Source of the DNA: 3107 sp965216225
GTDB taxonomy: Bacteria; Pseudomonadota; Alphaproteobacteria; Rhodobacterales; Rhodobacteraceae
DNA: 64,000 nt
Assembly (NCBI GenBank): GCA_965216225.1
Contig: CBDCFF010000034.1
Location: 62,001-126,000 of the forward strand
Direction: 5' to 3'
Each line of letters starts with the position of its first letter. Within the stretch, counting starts at the first letter, position 1. A program made the translations under genes and the position numbers. Under the pieces are notes generated by a model, which was given only the letters and a program-made list of their open reading frames with translations, had not been told where the DNA came from and ran no database searches. Of this stretch, positions 33,838 to 41,460 are shown in pieces.

Positions 33838-33888
33838 TGGTTCCGGAGACAGGATTTCGAACCTGCGACCTTCAGGTTATGAACCTGA
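33838..33888 (-). pseudogene. 3' half of a tRNA-Met, probably initiator type
   Basis: On the minus strand the segment reads from the anticodon arm TCAGGTTCATAACCTGA (anticodon CAT) through GGTCGCAGG to CCGGAACCA. This matches the 3' half of an alphaproteobacterial tRNA-fMet/Met. The D arm and 5' acceptor strand are absent; beyond 33889 the sequence is unrelated. The T loop has one extra A, so the half is also decayed. Such 3' halves are left where elements integrate in tRNA genes. Confidence 0.7.
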
Positions 33889-34078
33889 TGAACAAACCAT
33901 GAATAATTACCTGGATTTGCGTTTTCTTTCGCAATTTCAAACAGTTCGCGCGCCATGCCCCGTTCCCGTGATACGCTCGATTACGCGCGAATTTGCAGCA
34001 CTTTGCGCCCTCGTGCTTTCAGAATGCCTCCACAATGCTTCCGCACGGGCGTCGGTTGATGTTCCGGCAGCATGTTCA

Positions 34079-35518
34079 TCAGGAGCCGACCCGCGACCAG
34101 AACCCGGACTTCCGACCGTGCTCGCTCTTCAGTCTGGCGACATAACCTTGATGGCTCTCGATCTCCCCGAAGTCGTCAACCCTCCGGGCAAGATCGGCGC
34201 AGGCAGCCAGATGATCGGCAGCATAACCGTATCGCTTCGACCTGGCCCGTGTAAGCGCAAAGTCGATCATCGCCCTCAGCGCCAGCGTCGCGGCCAGCGG
34301 GTGGCGCTCGGACAGTGCGTCAGCGGCAGGTACGAGATACTCGTAGTGGTTGCCATCAATCTCGTCACGGCGCTTGATCAACACCTCGGCGGCACGTTCC
34401 AGCGCGGGCCAGTCGAGCAGGAACCGTAGCGCGGCAGGCAGGCTCTGGCACCCCATGGCATAGGTCATGGCCCGTTCCTCGGCCTCGATGTCGTCGAAGT
34501 CGGGCAGCCGCTTCAGATAGGCGCGCAGGTGGCTCCCGGAGAGGTCGCGCTCGAAGCAGGCCCGGCGAAACGCCTGCGCCTCATCGCCGCGTCCAAGCGC
34601 GTCCAGCACTTCAAGCCGGGTATCCTGCCACTCGCGGGGGATCCAGCGCGCCGCGTCGGTCCGGGCGCTCTCGATGAAACCGAGTGCATCCTCCGCCCGG
34701 CCCGCGCCGAGGAGCCGCCGGGCGATTTCGGCTGCAATCCTCGGCACCTTGCGCGTCTCCGGATCGTACTGCGCGATGAACCCATCGACATCGCCCTGTG
34801 CATCGGCGATGTCCTGCAAGGCCGTTTTCACAATGCGCTGTCGAGAATGTTCCCGCATCTCGTGCTCATGTACCGGTCCGTTACTTCCCCGGCCAACAGC
34901 CTCCCATTGTTCCCTGGGAGGGACCGGGACAGGCGTGCGCTCAAGCTCCTCGACCAGCGCCTTCAACTGCGCGAGCCCGTCATCGCCCAGCGCCGGAGCC
35001 ATGATGGCGATCAGCCCGTCGTACTGGCCGCAACCATTGTCCCGAAGCGCATCGAGGACTGCCTCGGCCAGGGCTTGCGGGTGCGGTCGTGCGCTCTGCG
35101 CCAGCTTGCCCAGATCGCGGCAGGCTTGGTGGAAAATGTCGATGACGGCACCGCTGCCATCGTCGCAACGCTCAAAGACAGGGGTTGCGACGCCCATGAG
35201 GCGCCAAAGGAGCCCGAGCGCATCTTCGGGATCGGCCGGGGCGATCTGCTCGACGATGGCGCGCCGCTGGGTCTCAAGCTCATCGACAAGCGTTTTGCGG
35301 TTCTTCCAATCAATGAAGCTCCTGGCCCGCGCAATGCTGGTCAGCCGCCTGGCAACTTCGCGCGCCGCCTCTTTGGGGCTTTGCGCAATCGCAAGCGCCA
35401 GACGGAGCTTCCGCTTGGTCGCCGCATTCCCGGTGCTGATCCCGATCAGCAGTTCGGCAAGTCGCTCGGCGCCCAGCGCCTCCAGATTCTTTGCATTCAG
35501 GGTCGTCTTCGAAGCCAT
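34079..35518 (-). CDS. DUF6880-like protein of unknown function
   Basis: A 479-residue cytoplasmic protein, intact among the insertion sequences. From memory it resembles the alphaproteobacterial DUF6880 group: the N-terminal LEALGAERLAELLIGISTGN, and FIDWKNRKTLVDELETQRRA near residue 65. The second half is rich in alternating Ala/Leu helices (RIAAEIARRLLGAGRAEDAL, ERAAEVLIKRRDEI), suggesting TPR-like repeats. No catalytic motif or membrane segment is seen. The start at MASKTTLNAKN is chosen by family resemblance; an in-frame ATG at 35545 adds nine residues. No partner gene is next to it. Its function is unknown. Confidence 0.7.
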   Translation of the reverse strand: MASKTTLNAKNLEALGAERLAELLIGISTGNAATKRKLRLALAIAQSPKEAAREVARRLTSIARARSFIDWKNRKTLVDELETQRRAIVEQIAPADPEDALGLLWRLMGVATPVFERCDDGSGAVIDIFHQACRDLGKLAQSARPHPQALAEAVLDALRDNGCGQYDGLIAIMAPALGDDGLAQLKALVEELERTPVPVPPREQWEAVGRGSNGPVHEHEMREHSRQRIVKTALQDIADAQGDVDGFIAQYDPETRKVPRIAAEIARRLLGAGRAEDALGFIESARTDAARWIPREWQDTRLEVLDALGRGDEAQAFRRACFERDLSGSHLRAYLKRLPDFDDIEAEERAMTYAMGCQSLPAALRFLLDWPALERAAEVLIKRRDEIDGNHYEYLVPAADALSERHPLAATLALRAMIDFALTRARSKRYGYAADHLAACADLARRVDDFGEIESHQGYVARLKSEHGRKSGFWSRVGS

Positions 35519-35545
35519 CGGCGCGTCCGGCGTTTTCCCGATCAT

Positions 35546-35887
35546 AGCAATGGGACGAGAGGTTCGAAAGCTGTATTATGAGCGGATCCGGTCAGACAAA
35601 CCCTCGATCAGCAACAAGCGCGTTTTTACTCTTGCGAGTATTCTTTGGACTACCGCGAATATCCAGTGTCATGGTGCGACCTTCACTGCCCTGCTCGTAA
35701 ATGCTCTTCATTATCGGCTCGGACACTGGCTGCGTCAATGGGATTGGTCAATTCAGTGTGAGGACACCAAACTCGGGGCTAGCCAGTGAAGCCTTTGGCC
35801 CGCGCCGCTTGGACCGCCAATCCATGCTTACCCATGAACCAGTTGTCTGCGAAGGCTTGTGCGTGTTGGGTCACGAACACGTCGTTC
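35546..35887. other. Gap between the DUF6880-like gene and IS481-2
   Basis: Lower G+C than its surroundings. Short open frames exist (for example minus strand 35779-35967, which runs into the transposase end), but none resembles a known family. It should contain the promoter of the DUF6880-like gene. Confidence 0.4.
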
Positions 35888-36871
35888 CTAGGTGTCACAT
35901 CCCGTGTGATTGTACGGCTTCTTTCTGAAGAGTTCGGGCTTTTCTTGATGCCAGTCCTTGAGCGCATCGATTGGCGTGCGGCCTTTCAGAACGGATTGCG
36001 GCAGCTGGCCGTTGTAGAGGCGGACGTAGCGGAGAAGCGTCTGTTCGAGGTCCTCGCCGCTGCGGAAACGGTGGCTCTGGAGCACGTCCTCGATCCGACC
36101 GTTGAACCGCTCGACCATGCCGTTGGTCTGCGGCCGCATCGGTGGGGCCAGGCGATGCTCGATCCCGAACCCGGCGCAGAGGCGGTCGAACTCATGATTG
36201 CCGGTCGCGGCGCGGCGGCGAAGGCCGAAGAGCCTGTCGGTGAACTCCTTGCCATTGTCCGTCAGCACGCGGGTGATCCGCATCGGGGCGGCGCGCTCCA
36301 GATCGCGCAGGAACCGGCGGGCGTTGGCCGCATTCTTCACTGGGTAGATGCGCACGAAGACCCGGCGGGTGGCGCGGTCGATCGCGACGAACAGATACCG
36401 GCGCTTCTCCTCATCGGCCATCTGCGGCAGGTATTTCACGTCGATGTGGATGTAGCCGGGCTCGTATGCCTTGAAAGGCTTGTGCGCGGGCTTCGCCACC
36501 TTCGGCTTCAGGTCACGGAGGGAGCCGACCCCATGACGGCGCAGGCATCGGCGCAGGCATCGGTCCAGCCCGGAGCGCGAGACGTTCGGGTTGAGAAACT
36601 CGCGGACCACGGCGAGCAGGTCGTCGAGCGGCAGCAGCAGACTCTGTCTCAGCGAGACCGCCACGGCCTCCTGCGCCGGTGTCAGCGTGGTCTGCAACCT
36701 GTGCGCCGTGTGGCTCCGGTCGTGGACGGTATCGCGCTTGCGCCACGTCCAGACGGTCTGCTCCGAGATGCCGTAGCGCTCGGCCACGATCCACGCGGGC
36801 TCTTTGCTCGCCTGGATTGTGGCCCTGATCTTCGGCGTCGTCGTCGCCTGCTTGTGCAAGGAAATCAGCAT
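35888..36871 (-). CDS. IS481-family transposase (IS481-2)
   Basis: A 327-residue transposase, starting MLISLHKQATTTPKIRA. It has the helix-turn-helix AWIVAERYGISEQTVWTWRK and the DDE core with GYIHIDVKYLPQM, VLTDNGKEFTDRLFGLR and QTNGMVERFNGRIEDVL. Near residue 130 the sequence CLRRCLRRHG contains a four-residue duplication, made by a 12-base tandem repeat of GGCGCAGGCATC type. The frame is otherwise complete. It is a different IS481 from the copy at 19267. Element ends are not clear. Confidence 0.88.
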   Translation of the reverse strand: MLISLHKQATTTPKIRATIQASKEPAWIVAERYGISEQTVWTWRKRDTVHDRSHTAHRLQTTLTPAQEAVAVSLRQSLLLPLDDLLAVVREFLNPNVSRSGLDRCLRRCLRRHGVGSLRDLKPKVAKPAHKPFKAYEPGYIHIDVKYLPQMADEEKRRYLFVAIDRATRRVFVRIYPVKNAANARRFLRDLERAAPMRITRVLTDNGKEFTDRLFGLRRRAATGNHEFDRLCAGFGIEHRLAPPMRPQTNGMVERFNGRIEDVLQSHRFRSGEDLEQTLLRYVRLYNGQLPQSVLKGRTPIDALKDWHQEKPELFRKKPYNHTGCDT

Positions 36872-36942
36872 GTCTTGCCTCCGTCCCGAATCTCACGCAA
36901 GATCGATCTTGCCATGAACAGGCCAGAGCGGCGAGGGTCTAT

Positions 36943-36986
36943 CTGATCGTCCGGGATGGAACACGCGCACCGTGTCGGACGATCAG
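36943..36986. repeat. Inverted repeat at the broken start of IS630-2
   Basis: CTGATCGTCCG (36943-36953) is the exact complement of CGGACGATCAG (36976-36986). The right arm is part of the IS630 transposase gene. The left arm lies outside the conserved IS630 sequence, so the junction carries an inverted snippet of the element. Confidence 0.6.
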
Positions 36987-37815
36987 GTGACTGCGGTGAT
37001 TGAGCGCACGCTGAACACGCCCCCGAGGGATGCGACCCATTGGTCGCTCCGAAGCATGGCAGCCGCGACGGGACTGCCGCACACCACCATCCGGCGGATT
37101 TGGAACGGGTTCGGCCTGCAACCGCACCGAAGCGAGACATTCAAGCTCTCAACCGACCCGCTGTTCGTGGACAAGGTGCACGATATCGTCGGGCTGTACC
37201 TGTCACCGCCGAACAGGGCTATCGTGTTGTGTGTTGACGAGAAATCGCAAATCCAGGCGCTGGATCGCGAACAGCCTGTGCTGCCAATGGCGCCCGGCGT
37301 GGCCGAGCGGCGCACCCACACCTGCATCCGACACGGCACGACGTCGCTTTTTGCAGCACTGGATATCGCCACCGGCGCCGTGATCGGCAAATGCTGCAAG
37401 CGGCACCGCGCCACCGGGTTCCTCGACTTCCTCAAACAGATCGACCGGCAGATGCCGGACGGGCCGGAGGTGCATATCGTCATGGACAATTACGCCACCC
37501 ACAAAACCCCGAAGATCAAGGCCTGGCTGGCACGCCGCCCGCATTGGCATGTCCACTTCACACCGACCTCGGCTGGTTGGATCAATCAGGTGGAGCGTTG
37601 GTTTGCTGAACTGACGCGCAAGCAACTGCAGCGCGGCGTCCATCGTTCAACGGCGGAACCGGAAGCCGATATCGCTGCATTTATCGAGGCCCATAACGAA
37701 AACCCCAAACCCTGCAAATGGGTCAAACCCGCCGACCATATCCTCGCCTCCGTCAAGCGGTTCTGCCAACGCGCCCAACAAAACTCATGGGCCGAACTTT
37801 GGAGGCAGGTGACCA
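36964..37815 (+). pseudogene. IS630-2 transposase, 5'-truncated
   Basis: From 36964 the sequence is nearly identical to the intact IS630-3, starting in the middle of the gene (VSDDQVTAVIERTLN). It keeps VLCVDEKSQIQALDR, VMDNYATHK and WINQVERWF. The first about 90 codons, including most of the DNA-binding domain, are missing. The normal stop after AEL is mutated (AELWRQVTR), so the frame runs into IS5-2. Confidence 0.88.
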
Positions 37816-38648
37816 GGGTCAGGACTCATAGCCAGAATATGACGGTTGCAGCGATGTATATGGCGGATTTGAATACATGTGCGCATCGGTCATAGCGCAT
37901 CGCGATGCGCCTCCAATCCTTGAGTTTTGCGAACAGGTTTTCGACCTTGTGCCGCCTCTTGTAGGTTTCGGCGCAGTGGGGGATGGTTTTGTTGCGGTTT
38001 TTCCTTGAAGGGATGCAAACCTCAATCTTCTGATCTTCAATGATTTTTCGAACCTTTGCGCTGTCGTAGCCCCGATCCGCGATCAGAACCCTGGCCGCAG
38101 GCAGGTTGGGCAGCAAAACATCCGCGCCCTTGAAGTCGCTACGCTGACCCGCCGTCAGATGCAGCCTGACAGGGCGACCCGCACCGTCTCCAACGACATG
38201 CAGTTTCGTATTCAGTCCTCCCTTTGTACGCCCGATCAGGCGCGGCTCGGACCCCCCTTTTTGAGACTGGACGCCGTGCGATGTGCTTTGAGATGGGTTG
38301 CGTCAATCATGAGGGTGTCGGCGTCCGGGCCAGAGGGGCTGGCCAATTCTTCGAAAATTCGTTCGAAAATACCTTTGCGGGACCAGCGCACAAACCGATT
38401 ATAGAGCGTTTTGTGAGGGCCGTATTCGACAGGCGCATCGCGCCAGCGTTAACCGTTGCGAATAATGAAAATAATACCACTCAACACACGACGGTCATCG
38501 ACCCGGGGCTTGCCATGGGGCTTGGGAAAGAAGGGCTCAAGGCGCGCTGTTTGTGCCTCCGTCAGCCAGAAAAGATCGCTCATGTCACTACTCCGTTTTG
38601 CAGAACACTGATTCACACGTTCAAAACAAAGTCAATGGGTCCTGAGCC
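37816..38648 (-). pseudogene. IS5-2 element with decayed transposase
   Basis: An uninterrupted IS5 copy between IS630-2 and IS630-3, matching the three pieces of IS5-1. The C-terminal frame (37826-38116; ARVLIADRGYDSAKVRKIIE, HKVENLFAKLKDWRRI) is open. The N-terminal frame has a TAA stop where IS5-1 has a Leu codon (near 38450). A deletion of about ten bases near 38247 disturbs the join of the two halves. It cannot encode a full transposase. Confidence 0.85.
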
Positions 38649-39816
38649 TAGTCCCCCGGAATTGTAATTTGTATGATTGACTGAGCGGGAATTGAGGAGG
38701 ATGTTGCGATGGTGGGACGTTTGGCGGATGCAGTGGTTTTGAGCGAAGATGAGCGCCGTTTTCTCGAGGGTCAGGTTCGGCGTCACAAAGCGGCACGTTC
38801 GCTGTCGGACCGATGCCGGATGATCCTGCTGTGCGCCGATGGATTGGCGAGCAAGGAAGTGGCGGCCCGGCTTGGGGTGCATGAACACACAGTCGGCAAA
38901 TGGCGCAGACGTTTTGTGCGATGCCGGATTGAAGGTCTCACCGACGAATACCGCTCCGGTCGCCCGCGCACCGTGTCGGACGATCAGGTGGCTGCGGTGA
39001 TTGAGCGCACGCTGAACACGACCCCGAGGGATGCGACCCATTGGTCGCTCCGAAGCATGGCTGCGGCGACGGGACTGTCGCACACCACCATCCGGCGGAT
39101 TTGGAACGGGTTCGGCCTGCAACCGCACCGAAGCGAGACATTCAAGCTCTCAACCGACCCGCTGTTCGTGGACAAGGTGCACGATATCGTCGGGCTGTAC
39201 CTGTCACCGCCGAACAGGGCTATCGTGTTGTGTGTTGACGAGAAATCGCAAATCCAGGCGCTGGATCGCGAACAGCCTGTGCTGCCAATGGCGCCCGGCG
39301 TGGCCGAGCGGCGCACCCACACCTACATCCGACACGGCACGACGTCGCTTTTTGCAGCACTGGATATCGCCACCGGCGCCGTGATCGGCAAATGCTACAA
39401 GCGGCACCGCGCCACCGGGTTCCTCGACTTCCTCAAACAGATCGACCGGCAGATGCCGGACGGGCCGGAGGTGCATATCGTCATGGACAATTACGCCACC
39501 CACAAAACCCCGAAGATCAAGGCCTGGCTGGCACGCCGCCCGCATTGGCATGTCCACTTCACACCGACCTCGGCCAGTTGGATCAATCAGGTGGAGCGTT
39601 GGTTTGCTGAACTGACGCGCAAGCAACTGCAGCGCGGCGTCCATCGTTCAACGGCGGAACTGGAAGCCGATATCGCTGCATTTATCGAGGCCCATAACGA
39701 AAACCCCAAACCCTGCAAATGGGTCAAACCCGCCGACCATATCCTCGCCTCCGTCAAGCGGTTCTGCCAACGCGCCCAACAAAACTCATGTGCCGAACTT
39801 TAGATGCAGGTGACTA
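38649..39816 (+). mobile_element. IS630-family element IS630-3 (complete)
   Basis: Bounded by TA at 38649-38650 and 39815-39816, the usual target duplication of IS630. The left end reads GTCCCCCGGAATTGTAA; the right end, read inward, is GTCACCTGCATCTAAAG, a weak inverted repeat. It directly follows the end of IS5-2 and closes the insertion-sequence region on the right. Confidence 0.85.
38709..39803 (+). CDS. IS630-family transposase (intact)
   Basis: A 364-residue DDE transposase. Its N-terminal helix-turn-helix domains contain LASKEVAARLGVHEHTVGKW and MAAATGLSHTTIRRIW. The catalytic core has VLCVDEKSQIQALDR (first Asp), VHIVMDNYATHKTP (second Asp) and SWINQVERWFAELTRKQ (Glu). AGGAGG lies eight bases before the ATG at 38709. 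This is the reference copy for the broken IS630-1 and IS630-2, and could supply transposase in trans. Confidence 0.94.
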   Translation: MVGRLADAVVLSEDERRFLEGQVRRHKAARSLSDRCRMILLCADGLASKEVAARLGVHEHTVGKWRRRFVRCRIEGLTDEYRSGRPRTVSDDQVAAVIERTLNTTPRDATHWSLRSMAAATGLSHTTIRRIWNGFGLQPHRSETFKLSTDPLFVDKVHDIVGLYLSPPNRAIVLCVDEKSQIQALDREQPVLPMAPGVAERRTHTYIRHGTTSLFAALDIATGAVIGKCYKRHRATGFLDFLKQIDRQMPDGPEVHIVMDNYATHKTPKIKAWLARRPHWHVHFTPTSASWINQVERWFAELTRKQLQRGVHRSTAELEADIAAFIEAHNENPKPCKWVKPADHILASVKRFCQRAQQNSCAEL

Positions 39817-39882
39817 GGGTCAGATTTCCTTGTGCAGAGTTCAGCGACAAGTATACTGGCTTCTTGAGTTGATGCCACAATT

Positions 39883-39946
39883 GGCAGTGCCTCAAGGTAC
39901 ATCGCAGCACATATGAACCGTTTGGCCTAAAAGATGAGGCACTGCC
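39883..39946. repeat. Long-range inverted repeat beside the small frame
   Basis: GGCAGTGCCTCA (39883-39894) and TGAGGCACTGCC (39935-39946) are exact complements separated by 40 bases. The right arm overlaps the end of the small open frame on the minus strand. There is no T run, so it is not an intrinsic terminator. Confidence 0.6.
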
Positions 39947-39992
39947 GGATAACCCACACCAGCACAATGATGGCTAAGATGGCACCCGCCAT
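39927..39992 (-). CDS. Possible 21-residue membrane peptide
   Basis: ATG at 39992 opens 21 codons, beginning MAGAILAIIVLVWVI and ending RQCLIF, before TAG. The product would be a single hydrophobic helix with one Arg, like many small inner-membrane proteins. A purine-rich GAGAGAGTAAGGG precedes the start. It lies in the 349-bp gap between the last insertion sequence and the M48 gene. Chance cannot be excluded at this length. Confidence 0.4.
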   Translation of the reverse strand: MAGAILAIIVLVWVIRQCLIF

Positions 39993-40165
39993 GGCCCTTA
40001 CTCTCTCGTATATCTGAATTCTGGATACCTGATTTTAAGATATGGTCAATGCACATTGCCGGGACGCAACGAACAGCGTTCGAGGTGACCGAACTGGTTG
40101 AAGACGAACAGAGGGTGCGCGCTTTGGGTCTTGGCCTTGCACACCCGCAGCCCCATATTGCCCGT

Positions 40166-40861
40166 ATGCTGAAATTCGCCCCGATCCTGCTGGCCCTGCT
40201 CTACGGCGTTGTCCTTTATCGCTTCTCGGCCTGGCGCACGGCGCGGGAACTGGATGCGCGATCCACAGAGCTTGCCGACCCCGAACTCGGACAACTCTGT
40301 GACCGGATGGCCGCCGCGCTCGAACTGCCCCGCATCCGGGTGCATATCCATGAGATTGATCCGGTCAACGGCCTTGCCGCGCCGGATGGCCGCATCTTCA
40401 TCACACGGGGCTTTTACCGGAAATACCAGAATGGCGAGGTCACGACCGGGGAAATCGCCAGCGTCATCGCCCATGAACTGGGCCATGTCGCCCTTGGCCA
40501 TTCCCGCCGCCGGATGATCGACTTTTCCGGCCAGAACGCCCTGCGCACGGCGCTCGTGATGATCCTCGGCCGCTTTCTGCCCGGTTTTGGCGTCTACATC
40601 GCAAACATGCTGACCACGCTTCTGGCCGCCCGGCTGTCGCGCAGTGACGAGTACGAGGCCGACGCCTATGCCTCGGCCCTTCTGACCAGCGCCGGGATCG
40701 GCACCGCCCCGCAAAAGAGCCTGTTTCAAAAACTGGACGATCTGACACGCTCCCGCGCGGGGGTCATGCCTGCCTGGCTCATGAGTCATCCGAAAACCGC
40801 AGAGCGGATCAAGGCCATAGAAACGCTGGAGGCGCGATGGGCGCAGGCCGGTCACCGCTGA
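40166..40861 (+). CDS. M48-family zinc metallopeptidase
   Basis: A 231-residue membrane-anchored protease. An N-terminal hydrophobic stretch (FAPILLALLYGVVLY) is followed by the catalytic domain. The zinc motif is IAHELGHVALGH (HExxH, about residue 113), and the third ligand Glu is in SDEYEADAYASAL. A second hydrophobic segment (LVMILGRFLPGFGVYIANML) lies between them, as in the HtpX/M48 group. The start at MLKFAPILL is chosen because it begins the anchor; the frame is open further upstream. It is convergent with soxG and overlaps it by ten bases. Confidence 0.88.
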   Translation: MLKFAPILLALLYGVVLYRFSAWRTARELDARSTELADPELGQLCDRMAAALELPRIRVHIHEIDPVNGLAAPDGRIFITRGFYRKYQNGEVTTGEIASVIAHELGHVALGHSRRRMIDFSGQNALRTALVMILGRFLPGFGVYIANMLTTLLAARLSRSDEYEADAYASALLTSAGIGTAPQKSLFQKLDDLTRSRAGVMPAWLMSHPKTAERIKAIETLEARWAQAGHR

Positions 40862-41460
40862 GGCCGGTCGCCGCAATGACGAAGCGCACCAAGACCGGTA
40901 TGCGCGCGCGCCGCCTGCGTCAGGCCATGCCAGAAATCCTGTGCCGACGAGGAGGCGGAGAGCAGAAGATAGCGGTCTTCGCCCGTCCGGGTCAGGATCA
41001 CGTTCAGATGCTTCATCAATCCTCGTGCGGTGTCTGCGATGGCGAAAACATCCGGATGCAGATCGAACATTGCGAAACGGCTCAGAACGTCCCGGCAATC
41101 CGGGCCGCCGACCTCTACCGCGACCCAATTGTCCGATTGCAAGGTGACATGGCCCGCGCCTTCAAGGGTTTGCTCCACCTCTGTGTCGAACCGGACATTC
41201 CTTCCCGCAGTCACCAGCAGGCACTGATCCGGGGCGGTCCAGAGCAGGGTCAGGGCATGATCCCCGGATTGCACCGATTTCCCCGCCGCAGGCAGCGTCA
41301 GGCCGTAGGCCGCATCCAGTTTCGCAGACAGCACATCCGCCCCGCCGAGCGGCGTCGCGACAGAGACGATCTCGACCACGAGTTCCGAGAGCGTGGTGGC
41401 GCCGATCATCTCTGTCGCGCCATCCAGCGGCGTGCGGTCGATCAACTGAAACTCAGGCAC
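40852..41460 (-). CDS. soxG: Sarcosine oxidase gamma subunit
   Basis: The 202-residue small subunit of the heterotetrameric sarcosine oxidase, which oxidises sarcosine to glycine and passes the methyl group to tetrahydrofolate. It shows a GcvT-like fold without catalytic motifs: LTLLWTAPDQCLLVTAG, VAVEVGGPDCRDVLSRFAMF and ARGLMKHLNVILTRTGED. Translation starts at a GTG (41460) overlapping the end of soxA by eight bases. It is the last gene of soxBDAG. Confidence 0.9.
   Translation of the reverse strand: MPEFQLIDRTPLDGATEMIGATTLSELVVEIVSVATPLGGADVLSAKLDAAYGLTLPAAGKSVQSGDHALTLLWTAPDQCLLVTAGRNVRFDTEVEQTLEGAGHVTLQSDNWVAVEVGGPDCRDVLSRFAMFDLHPDVFAIADTARGLMKHLNVILTRTGEDRYLLLSASSSAQDFWHGLTQAARAHTGLGALRHCGDRPQR

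Noticed and set aside
36898..36911. The 14-bp palindrome CAAGATCGATCTTG as an operator
   Set aside because: It lies at the edge of the IS481-2 with no intact gene to regulate; a single occurrence gives no support.
15883..39816. CRISPR array, prophage or toxin-antitoxin system within the repeat-rich region
   Set aside because: No regularly spaced repeats, phage structural genes or small toxin pairs were seen. The repeats are explained by insertion sequences.
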